Shown here piece by piece: positions 35,745 to 43,381 of a stretch of DNA of 64,000 nucleotides. Source of the DNA: Beggiatoa alba B18LD. Its GTDB lineage: Bacteria > Pseudomonadota > Gammaproteobacteria > Beggiatoales > Beggiatoaceae. Numbering within the stretch: the stretch's first letter is position 1; every line of letters starts with the position of its first letter. Location of the stretch: positions 823,594 through 887,593 of the forward strand of contig NZ_JH600070.1 of the NCBI RefSeq assembly GCF_000245015.1, given 5' to 3'. Under the pieces are notes generated by a model that was given only the letters and a program-made list of their open reading frames with translations, did not search any database and had not been told where the DNA came from. The translations under genes and the position numbers were made by a program.

Positions 35745-36482
35745 TCACAATTTCATTTTGACAAAAATTGCTTCGGGAATTGATTTAATAATCAACATAA
35801 TCCCTTGCCAGAACCAAGGCGTATAAAGCACTTTTTTTCCTTTTGTAATCGCGTTATCAATATCTTGTGCCACTTTATCAGGGCTTGCGAATAAGAAGTT
35901 CTTTTTAATTGAGGCGGTCATTGGTGTATCGACAAAACCCGGTTTAACGGTGAGGACTTGCACGCCTGATTTAAATAAGCGATTGCGTAAACCTTGTAAA
36001 AACAGACTTAATGCTCCTTTTGCAGACCCATACACATAATTGCTTTGTCGCCCTCTATCGCCTGCAATGGAGGAAATAACAACGATACTGCCTTGTTTAC
36101 GTTTTTCAAAATAATTGCCTAAGTCAGTTAGTAAAGAGGCAACGCTTAAGAAATTCGTGATGAACTCTTTTTCTGCTACTTTAAAATCTTGTTCTGCGGC
36201 TTGTTGGTCGCCTAATGTTCCATAAGCAATCACGACAATATCAATTTGTTGTAACGCTTTTTCTGCGGTGCTTAACACCGTTTTATGTTGCGTTATATCA
36301 CTTAAATCGACGGCTAAAAAATCACTGCTAGACGCACCACGGGTTTTTAAATCTGCTTGAATTACCTGCAATTTTTGCGCATCACGTCCGACTAAAAATA
36401 AATGCTCCCCACGTTGTGCGAAGCGTTTGGCGAGCGATTGCGCAATCATCGATGTTGCGCCAAGAATTAAAATACGTTTCAT
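35745..36482 (-). CDS. SDR-family oxidoreductase, DprE2-like
   Basis: 245-residue short-chain dehydrogenase: NAD(P)-binding ILGATSMIAQSLAKRFA (Ser-containing variant of the glycine-rich motif), VIAYGTLGD, the catalytic Ser region VVISSIAGDRG, YVYGSAKGALSLF (Tyr-x3-Lys), and KPGFVDTPMT. In mycobacteria DprE2 reduces decaprenyl-phospho-2-keto-erythropentofuranose to the arabinose form, next to DprE1. Here it lies 6 bases after the DprE1-like gene, and the UbiA-type gene is next again, so the same role is likely. Last gene of the operon. Confidence 0.87.
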   Translation of the reverse strand: MKRILILGATSMIAQSLAKRFAQRGEHLFLVGRDAQKLQVIQADLKTRGASSSDFLAVDLSDITQHKTVLSTAEKALQQIDIVVIAYGTLGDQQAAEQDFKVAEKEFITNFLSVASLLTDLGNYFEKRKQGSIVVISSIAGDRGRQSNYVYGSAKGALSLFLQGLRNRLFKSGVQVLTVKPGFVDTPMTASIKKNFLFASPDKVAQDIDNAITKGKKVLYTPWFWQGIMLIIKSIPEAIFVKMKL

Positions 36483-36488
36483 AAAATA

Positions 36489-37808
36489 TTATCCGTTTTT
36501 CGCTGGTCGTTGGGTGACTCTACGCCAGAAACTAGAGGAAAAATGAGGGTCTATAAAAGTTTGAAATCTTTCCCATTCAGGATAGAAATGCTTGAAATCA
36601 CTGCCAGCCATACGGGCATCTTTTGCAGGGTATAAACGTCCCCCATCTTCGCGCACAATGGCATCTAAACGCGCAAATAGTTTATGTGTCGCATCGCCTT
36701 TATTGGCAAAATCTAAGGCAAGCGTGATACCTGCGCGGGGAAACGAGAGTAAGCCAGCGGACGGAATTTTGCCAAAGATTTTAATCACGGAGAGGAACGA
36801 GCCTTCCCCACTTTTAGCAATTTCTGCCAAAATACTTTTAATTACATGCGGGTCATTTTCTGAAACCACGCATTGATATTGGAAAAATCCCCGTTTGCCA
36901 TAAATCCGATTCCAACGTTGTACGCTGTCTAAGGGGTAAAAGAAGGGTAAATAATGGCTAACACCACGAGTCACTTCGGGCACTTGCTTGTTAAAATACA
37001 GGAAATTAAAGGCTTTAACGCTGGCATGATTTAAAACAAAATTAGGCATGTCTAACGGGACAGAAAGCCATTTCGACAGTTTTTTCGGGGCGGGTTCTTG
37101 GTCAAATAAGGGTGGGGCGTGATTGCCTTGCATAAATAGCCCCCGACTGCGTTTTTCTTGTAAACAGTCTAACCATGCAACGGTATAAATATAATCTTTT
37201 TCTGAAGCTTTGGATAAGGCAAGAAACTCCTCAATACTATGAAATTTAATACTTTCCATTTGAATAAAGGGGTTATTCATTGGAATGAGTTGAATTTCTG
37301 CCCACGTGATTAAACCTGTTAAGCCTAAACCGCCAATTGTCGCGCCAAACCAGTCGGAATTATTAGTTTTAGAACATAATAAGCGTTGTCCATCAGAGCG
37401 TAATAATTCAAATTGTCGCACATGACAGCCAAAAGTCCCCGCAATATGGTGATTTTTACCATGCACATCGTTTGCGATTGCCCCGCCTAGCGTGACAAAT
37501 TGCGTTCCTGGTGTGACGGGTAAAAACCAGCCCATTGGTACGATAAATTGTAAAATTTCTTGTAAAGAAACGCCTGATTCACAACGTAATATGCCCGTTG
37601 TGCGGTCAAACTGGATAAAGTGATTTAAATAACGGGTGTCTAATAAAATGCCTTTGTCATTCAAGCACACATCGCCATAACTGCGCCCTTTGCCATAGGC
37701 AAGTACAGGTTTACGTGCAAGCACTGGAATGTTATCGCTTGCCCATTGCACAGGGAAAATGGTTTGTTCTGTGCTGGGATAGCGTCCCCATGATTGATAA
37801 GTTGTCAT
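36489..37808 (-). CDS. FAD-linked oxidase, DprE1-like
   Basis: 439-residue FAD-binding oxidoreductase of the VAO/DprE1 class. FAD-binding segment GKGRSYGDVCLNDKGILLDTRYLNHF (first 20 residues conserved), VTPGTQFVTLGGAIANDVHGKNHH and TIGGLGLTGLITWAEIQL, with the C-terminal LYPAKDARM region that in DprE1 carries an active-site Lys. DprE1 oxidises the C2 hydroxyl of polyprenyl-phosphoryl-ribose. Gap to the UbiA-type gene 14 bases, to the SDR gene 6 bases. Cys387, the benzothiazinone target of mycobacterial DprE1, could not be aligned by eye. Confidence 0.87.
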   Translation of the reverse strand: MTTYQSWGRYPSTEQTIFPVQWASDNIPVLARKPVLAYGKGRSYGDVCLNDKGILLDTRYLNHFIQFDRTTGILRCESGVSLQEILQFIVPMGWFLPVTPGTQFVTLGGAIANDVHGKNHHIAGTFGCHVRQFELLRSDGQRLLCSKTNNSDWFGATIGGLGLTGLITWAEIQLIPMNNPFIQMESIKFHSIEEFLALSKASEKDYIYTVAWLDCLQEKRSRGLFMQGNHAPPLFDQEPAPKKLSKWLSVPLDMPNFVLNHASVKAFNFLYFNKQVPEVTRGVSHYLPFFYPLDSVQRWNRIYGKRGFFQYQCVVSENDPHVIKSILAEIAKSGEGSFLSVIKIFGKIPSAGLLSFPRAGITLALDFANKGDATHKLFARLDAIVREDGGRLYPAKDARMAGSDFKHFYPEWERFQTFIDPHFSSSFWRRVTQRPAKNG

Positions 37809-37822
37809 TGTGATGTGTTCGG

Positions 37823-39256
37823 TTAGAGAAATTTTGCTAGTAAAACAATGATAAAAATCATCAGCGCAACAATATGGCTGACACGGTCACGCAGGGCGAA
37901 AACTATCGGGTCATCGTGCATACCGCCACGGTGCGAAATCAGCCAAACGCGGCTAATCCAATACAATAAAATCACGCAAACAAACCATAATAAATCGGGT
38001 GAGCTGTACATATCACGGATGTTGTGAACATATAACGCCAAGACTAACACGGAGATAAAGCCACTTGATACGCCTATCGAGGCTAAAATTTCTAAATCAT
38101 CCGCCACATAGCCCCGCCCTTTCGCACTGGTTTGATTATTCCGCCGTAATACCAACATTTCGGAATGACGTTTTACCACCGCTAAACAGAGGAAAATAAA
38201 TAGAGAAAATGCCAGTAACCAGTGTGAAACCACAGAGTCTGTCATCGCGGCAGAGCCTGCAATCACCCGTAAGGTGTAGAGCGTAGCAAGACAAAAAACA
38301 TCGATTAAAACCATGCTTTTTAAGACAAACGAGTAAGCAAGGGTTAAAACGTAATAAATCCCCAATACGGCCCAAAACTTCGGCGGTAACGCGAGCGACA
38401 GTAATAAACTAACGAGTAAGCAAGCAGGAAATAGCAATAAACCAATTTGTATCGGGATTGCGCCCGATGCAAAGGGACGTTTGCGTTTACGGTGATGATG
38501 GCGGTCAGCCTCTAAGTCTAATAAATCATTGAGAATATAAGCACTGGAAGCGGCAAAGCTAAAGGCAAAAAATGCGAAAATGGCATTTTCTAACAGTGGT
38601 AAGTTTAAAATTTGTTGCGACGCTAACAATGGAATGAAAATTAAAGTATTTTTCACCCATTGATGCATCCGTAACGCGGCAGGAATCGCTTTAACCCAGC
38701 GTGTTTTGCGGGGAAATTCAGCGATAATTTGCGTTAATTGCTTGGCTTGTTGCGTCACACTGCGGGATGTATTGACTAGCACGCCTGCTTGCGCATGTTG
38801 CCAAACAGCTAAATCGGCGCGACTATCGCCCGCGTAGGCAAAGGGTTGTCCTGCAAAATAGTCATGTAAAAATTGCGCTTTTGCCATGCCTTTTAAATTA
38901 CGGGTCGCATTCGTCGCCAGCACCGCATTAAAAATGCCTAAATGGTCAGCAATTTTTTGCGCGATGGATTCATGTGAGGCAGTGACTAATAACAGTTGCC
39001 TACCTGTTTGCCGTTCATTTTTTAAATACTCGATGAATTCTTCATGATACGGTAAACAAGTGACATCAAAGTCAACATGTTCATTTAATTTGGTTTTTAA
39101 ATAGGCTTTACCCTTGAATAGCCAAAAAGGCAATAGAAGTAATAAGAAAGGTTTTTTCTTTAACAGCTTAATAAACCCTTCATACAGCATATCGGTTTTA
39201 ATCAGTGTATCGTCAAGGTCGACACAAAGTGGGATTAAAGTAGTATTTACAGTCAT
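37823..39256 (-). CDS. HAD-UbiA fusion: polyprenyl-phosphate phosphoribosyl transferase-like
   Basis: 477 residues. The N-terminal ~200 residues form a HAD phosphatase (DLDDTLIKTD; LLVTASHE; AYAGDSRADLAVW). The C-terminal ~270 form a UbiA prenyltransferase with about nine helices; its first Asp motif is ILNDLLDLEADRHHHRKRKRP and a later motif is in RVIAGSAAM. In mycobacteria the UbiA enzyme (Rv3806c) makes decaprenylphosphoryl-5-phosphoribose and a separate phosphatase removes the 5-phosphate; the HAD domain here could supply that phosphatase in the same chain (inference). It sits just upstream of the DprE1/DprE2 pair. Confidence 0.86.
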   Translation of the reverse strand: MTVNTTLIPLCVDLDDTLIKTDMLYEGFIKLLKKKPFLLLLLPFWLFKGKAYLKTKLNEHVDFDVTCLPYHEEFIEYLKNERQTGRQLLLVTASHESIAQKIADHLGIFNAVLATNATRNLKGMAKAQFLHDYFAGQPFAYAGDSRADLAVWQHAQAGVLVNTSRSVTQQAKQLTQIIAEFPRKTRWVKAIPAALRMHQWVKNTLIFIPLLASQQILNLPLLENAIFAFFAFSFAASSAYILNDLLDLEADRHHHRKRKRPFASGAIPIQIGLLLFPACLLVSLLLSLALPPKFWAVLGIYYVLTLAYSFVLKSMVLIDVFCLATLYTLRVIAGSAAMTDSVVSHWLLAFSLFIFLCLAVVKRHSEMLVLRRNNQTSAKGRGYVADDLEILASIGVSSGFISVLVLALYVHNIRDMYSSPDLLWFVCVILLYWISRVWLISHRGGMHDDPIVFALRDRVSHIVALMIFIIVLLAKFL

Positions 39257-39282
39257 GTGTTAATTAGAAAAAGGCTGACCGT

Positions 39283-39975
39283 TCAGTATTCTTGACGGTT
39301 GAAATGGAGCGTGCAAAGTTGTTCAAAACGACGGCACGCGGTGGAATAATGGCGTTGATTTTCTTGTTGAATTGCCTGAATGTCAATATAAGCCCCTTGC
39401 TCTTTTAGCCATTGCGCATAATCCTGTCCTTGCCCTTCATTTTCCATTAAAACGGGTAAATTCAGATTAAACAGTTTGTTAAAAAGCGCGATACTGTCGG
39501 CATAAGCTTCTGTTAAACCCACAAAATGAAATTGATTTAATGGAATCTTGCCACAGAACAGGGCATAAAATTGACGTTGCTTGGGCAAATTGGCAAAAGC
39601 GGTAATAGAAAGCTGTTGACTTATCAACTGTCGACACATGCTATTTTGCAAATCGGGATGACGTTGCCAATGCCAATAATGCGAAACTAAACGGGCGATA
39701 GGTTCACGAAAAAAGGTACAAAATTGCGCAGTTTCACCTAAAAAAGCATATTTATCCGCAATAAAATGTCCATGTACCGCTTGATAAGTATTTAAAACCG
39801 TTTGGGGTTGAAAACGCAGTTGTAAGCGACGACGCAGACGCATATAGCGATGTTGCCAATCATCGGATAAGGGCTTATCGGCATAATCTAACAAGAGTTT
39901 ATCGCCAACTGTTTGGGTTAACGCATTGCCTAAACTTGTGCCTGCGGTTTTAGGGATGTGCACGGAAATCAGCAT
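39283..39975 (-). CDS. Sulfotransferase (family 2 type)
   Basis: 230-residue protein opening with the 5'-phosphosulfate-binding loop ISVHIPKTAGTSLGNAL, with the 3'-phosphate region CTFFREPIARLVSHYWHW. It transfers sulfate from PAPS, probably to a glycan. Its ATG overlaps the stop codon of the upstream gene (TAATG), and it is followed by 26 bases before the UbiA-type gene. No signal peptide, so it acts in the cytosol before export of the acceptor. Acceptor unknown. Confidence 0.87.
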   Translation of the reverse strand: MLISVHIPKTAGTSLGNALTQTVGDKLLLDYADKPLSDDWQHRYMRLRRRLQLRFQPQTVLNTYQAVHGHFIADKYAFLGETAQFCTFFREPIARLVSHYWHWQRHPDLQNSMCRQLISQQLSITAFANLPKQRQFYALFCGKIPLNQFHFVGLTEAYADSIALFNKLFNLNLPVLMENEGQGQDYAQWLKEQGAYIDIQAIQQENQRHYSTACRRFEQLCTLHFNRQEY

Positions 39976-41717
39976 TAATTGCCCCCTTTGTTATAACCGA
40001 ATGCGTGCAGGTATTCGCTACATAAATCATCAATCAATTGCAAATCATGCGCGTCTAAGGTTGTACGTTTATGGCGAATTTCAGAGGGTTGAATACTCGC
40101 GGGTAAATGTAACGTAGGGGCTTGTGGGATTTTCTGAAAAATCGTTCTTAGGCTATCCACGGGATTTAAGACTAACTGCTCATAACGGACTAAATGCACA
40201 TCCGTTTGTACGCTTAAAATCGTTTCTGCTAAATAACACCAAAGCAAAACCCGTTTTAAAGCAACATCCACTGTGTCTGCAATTCGTTGCAAGCGTTGCC
40301 GTTGCCACCCTGCTAATGCACTATCTTGATAATGTCCCACAGGAAAAGTTTCTACACTGGCTTGTTTTAAATGGTTAAATGTACCTTTCCACGAAGCAAT
40401 GGTATCAATAGGATGACGCACGCAAACGATAATAGGCGCGTGTGGCATCACGGTTCGCAATTGTTGCATACGGGCTAAATACGCCAGTGTATTTTTAGTA
40501 AACAGGACAAAATCAGGACGATACACGCTAGGCAAATAAGTTTCGCGTGTATCAATGATAGCTGTATCTTCAATCACTTCCCCATCTTTGATTTTATTTT
40601 CTATCGCTTGCCCGTTCAAAATATCGCGCCGTACTTCTTGATAATACAAAGCAATTTGATAAGGCGGGAAAGGTTGCTGTAAAGGTTGAAAAATTTGTGT
40701 CGGTTCATTAATCACCACACAATTTTCTACTTTATGCAGTAAGCGACATAAATAACTCGTGCCACTACGTGGAAGCCCTGTAATAAAGGCTTCTGGGCGG
40801 GCTTGTTGCGCACTGGGTTGTAATGGTGGTGAACGGCTAAACCAATGCGTTTTTTTCTCAACCTGATAAGGCTTACTTAAAATGTCCCATTCAGGCAAGT
40901 TTGCCATTTGTTGCTGTAAAGCAGGATATGCCCGCACAAGCCGATTAACAACCTGATTTAATGCAGGTTCACGCCGTAAAACGCTGGGTTTGTGATAATG
41001 ACATAAAACCGCTTGCGGATGAAACGGCTTTAAATGTGCGGGATAATTAAAGCGTTCATCTAAACAACTGAAATCCATACCCAATCTTGCCAATGTCACA
41101 GGTAGGGCTAACTGGTCTAACCAGCGGGGACGTTCTGCAATAATGCCACTTTGTAAAATCCGCCGACAACTATCCGCCCATGTTTGCGCAAATTGGGATT
41201 GGTTCGGAATGCCTAAAAAACCCGCATTAAAATAAGGGTGTAGCAATTCTTGACTGACGCTACTAAAAACATAACGCGCTGGTACAGGTAAGTTAAATAG
41301 TTCATAAACAGATGTCCAAAATTTAGGTTCTGTCGTAAACGCACCTAAATCGACGGGTTTTGCATGTAAAACAGGACGCAACCAATCATAAGCGGGTGTA
41401 AATTCTTGATAACATAAAATATCACTATCGAGAAAAAAGATTTTTTCCGCACTGGTTTCTATGCCTAAACAAGCGATTTTATTGCCAATGGGGTATTGCG
41501 TATCGACCCAATTTGTGATGGGAACAACACGCACGCCTAGACTTTTTAATAATTCCAGTGTTGACGGTTGAGGCGTACCCCAATCTGTCGCAGGCGTTGG
41601 CACTGTAGCAACCAGTTCATAATTACAGCGGAGAAAGGTTTTTAAGGAAATGGCAAGCAGTAATGCCTTGATTTCTAGCTCGCCTTGTTGACAAACAAAG
41701 GTGAAACAGTAGTGCAT
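39975..41717 (-). CDS. Glycosyltransferase/sulfotransferase fusion protein
   Basis: 580 residues. The N-terminal ~290 look like a GT-A glycosyltransferase: MHYCFTFVCQQGELEIKALL strand, EKIFFLDSDILCYQEF with a DxD-like DSD, and HPYFNAGFLGIP. The C-terminal ~270 form a PAPS sulfotransferase: FITGLPRSGTSYLCRLL (5'-PSB), VINEPTQIF and IIVCVRHPIDTIASWKG (3'-PB). It is the first gene of the operon, 165 bases from the divergent recombinase gene. The fusion suggests a sugar is added and then sulfated by one protein; acceptor unknown. The GT half lacks close similarity to families I know well, so its class is tentative. Confidence 0.8.
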   Translation of the reverse strand: MHYCFTFVCQQGELEIKALLLAISLKTFLRCNYELVATVPTPATDWGTPQPSTLELLKSLGVRVVPITNWVDTQYPIGNKIACLGIETSAEKIFFLDSDILCYQEFTPAYDWLRPVLHAKPVDLGAFTTEPKFWTSVYELFNLPVPARYVFSSVSQELLHPYFNAGFLGIPNQSQFAQTWADSCRRILQSGIIAERPRWLDQLALPVTLARLGMDFSCLDERFNYPAHLKPFHPQAVLCHYHKPSVLRREPALNQVVNRLVRAYPALQQQMANLPEWDILSKPYQVEKKTHWFSRSPPLQPSAQQARPEAFITGLPRSGTSYLCRLLHKVENCVVINEPTQIFQPLQQPFPPYQIALYYQEVRRDILNGQAIENKIKDGEVIEDTAIIDTRETYLPSVYRPDFVLFTKNTLAYLARMQQLRTVMPHAPIIVCVRHPIDTIASWKGTFNHLKQASVETFPVGHYQDSALAGWQRQRLQRIADTVDVALKRVLLWCYLAETILSVQTDVHLVRYEQLVLNPVDSLRTIFQKIPQAPTLHLPASIQPSEIRHKRTTLDAHDLQLIDDLCSEYLHAFGYNKGGN

Positions 41718-41882
41718 AAGCAGTGACAGCCTGAACAGTAAAAATTGTTGTCAATTATGACTGAAAGTCATCTACTGACCAAATGAAAAGGATGTGATAG
41801 ACGCTAAACATTTTATAGACTTGATACAAATGCCTATAATCTAGGCTTATTACTTCCGTTACACGCTATCTATTTATCTGCT

Positions 41883-43067
41883 ATGTCCGCCAATAACGCG
41901 CTAAAACTCACAAAAACCAGTGTTGAAAAATTACCTTATCCCGAAACAGGACAAGTTTTTTACCGCGACACAGAATTAAAAGGCTTTGGGCTACGAGTCA
42001 CCAAAGGCTCAAAAACCTATATTGTCGAAAACAGTATTTGCGGTAAAGCCTGTCGAGTCACTATCGGAAAACAAACCGTTTTTACGGCGGAACAAGCACG
42101 GGTGATTGCTAAAAAATTACTGGCTGACATTGCGGTTGGCATTAATCCCAACCAACAAAAAGCCTTAGAACGGCGCAAAACAATCACTTTACACGCGGTT
42201 TTTAAAGACTTTATGAATACACGGACTTTAAAGCCTAAAACGTGTTATTTATATCAAAAGTGTTTCGAACGGGTCTTTGCAACATGGCATCACAAACAAA
42301 TTACCGAGATTAACCGCACAAACATTGCAGAACATTATCAACATATTTGCCAAGCACATGGCGACGCTTACGCTAATTTAAGTTTTAGATTATTGCGAAC
42401 ACTCTTCAACTTTGCCATTGCCAGCCATGAGGAGTTAATGAATGTGAATCCTGTTAATGTGTTGCATGATAAACGTCAATGGAAAGTCATTCCGCGTCGC
42501 CAACGATTTATTAAAAATCATCAGCTCATTGCATGGTGGCAAGCCGTCGAACAGTTAGAAAACACAACATTACGCGACTATTTTCAGCTTTTACTCCTCA
42601 CAGGGCTACGCAAACAAGAAGCTGCAACACTGCAATGGTCATCCATTGATTTACAAGAAAAAACCATGACGATTACAGAAACAAAAAACGCACAACCGCA
42701 TACCCTGCCATTAAGCGAATATCTCTACAGTCTGTTACAACGTCGCCAACAACTCACAAACAGTATTTGGGTTTTTCCCAATCCTGCGACACAAAAGCCA
42801 TTCATTGAATTACGCCAACAATTAAAATTAATTACAGAAAAGTCAGGTATTAATTTCACTTGCCACGATTTACGCCGTACTTTTGCGACACTTGCGGAAA
42901 GCCTAGAAATCTCTAGTTATGCAGTAAAACGCTTGTTAAATCATAAACAAAGCCAAGATGTGACTGCGGGCTATATCGTCCATGATGTAGAACGTTTACG
43001 CGCCCCGATGGAACGAATCACCCAAACGATTTTAAAACATTGTCTGAATCAGGATTTTCAGAATTAA
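41883..43067 (+). CDS. Tyrosine recombinase/integrase (P4-like, with Arm domain)
   Basis: 394 residues. N-terminal Arm DNA-binding domain (VFYRDTELKGFGLRVTKGSKTY; TIGKQTVFTAEQAR), core-binding domain about 100-200, catalytic domain about 215-375. Catalytic residues: Arg in LTGLRKQEA, Lys in TETKNAQPHTLPL, HDLRRTFATLA, His in LLNHKQ and Tyr in TAGYIVHD. It looks intact. No phage, excisionase, tRNA target or flanking direct repeat is seen, so it is an orphan. Its last nine codons (KHCLNQDFQN) run into element R7, so the natural C-terminus may have been replaced. A loose TATAAT-like sequence lies about 48 bases upstream of the ATG. Confidence 0.9.
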   Translation: MSANNALKLTKTSVEKLPYPETGQVFYRDTELKGFGLRVTKGSKTYIVENSICGKACRVTIGKQTVFTAEQARVIAKKLLADIAVGINPNQQKALERRKTITLHAVFKDFMNTRTLKPKTCYLYQKCFERVFATWHHKQITEINRTNIAEHYQHICQAHGDAYANLSFRLLRTLFNFAIASHEELMNVNPVNVLHDKRQWKVIPRRQRFIKNHQLIAWWQAVEQLENTTLRDYFQLLLLTGLRKQEAATLQWSSIDLQEKTMTITETKNAQPHTLPLSEYLYSLLQRRQQLTNSIWVFPNPATQKPFIELRQQLKLITEKSGINFTCHDLRRTFATLAESLEISSYAVKRLLNHKQSQDVTAGYIVHDVERLRAPMERITQTILKHCLNQDFQN

Positions 43068-43308
43068 CAGAATTTTCAGAATTAAAAAGACAAGAAAATT
43101 AAAAGAATAAAAAATTATGTTTTTAATTGTTTTTAATTGTTTTTAATTCTGCTAATTCTGAAAATTCTGTGAATTCTGGTTCAGACAAAAAAAGACCTGC
43201 TAGGTTTTCAAAACCTAGCAGGTCTGTCGGAACACGCGAAAAGGATTCACCAGACAAGATTCAGACAAACGCTTGTCTTTTTAACAGAAACTCGCAGAAC
43301 TCAGGTTA
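43038..43308. repeat. Palindromic element R7 (type 2, A/T centre), overlapping the integrase 3' end
   Basis: About 271 bp. Begins TTGTCTGAATCAGG inside the integrase frame, with four CAGRATTNN units, an A/T centre in reverse orientation, four mirrored units, then a GACCTGCTAGG hairpin (43193-43225), TGTCGGAACACGCGAAAAGG, ATTCAGACAAACGCTTGTC and CTCGCAGAACTCAGGTTA. The hairpin's T run (seven) points to the minus strand. It lies between the integrase and the 1395-aa gene, both on plus. Confidence 0.88.
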
Positions 43309-43381
43309 GCATACCCACACTAACTGCTTTCCCGTACAATGCACGGTATTTTATTGTTATCGATTTAGGGAGTTATTACTC

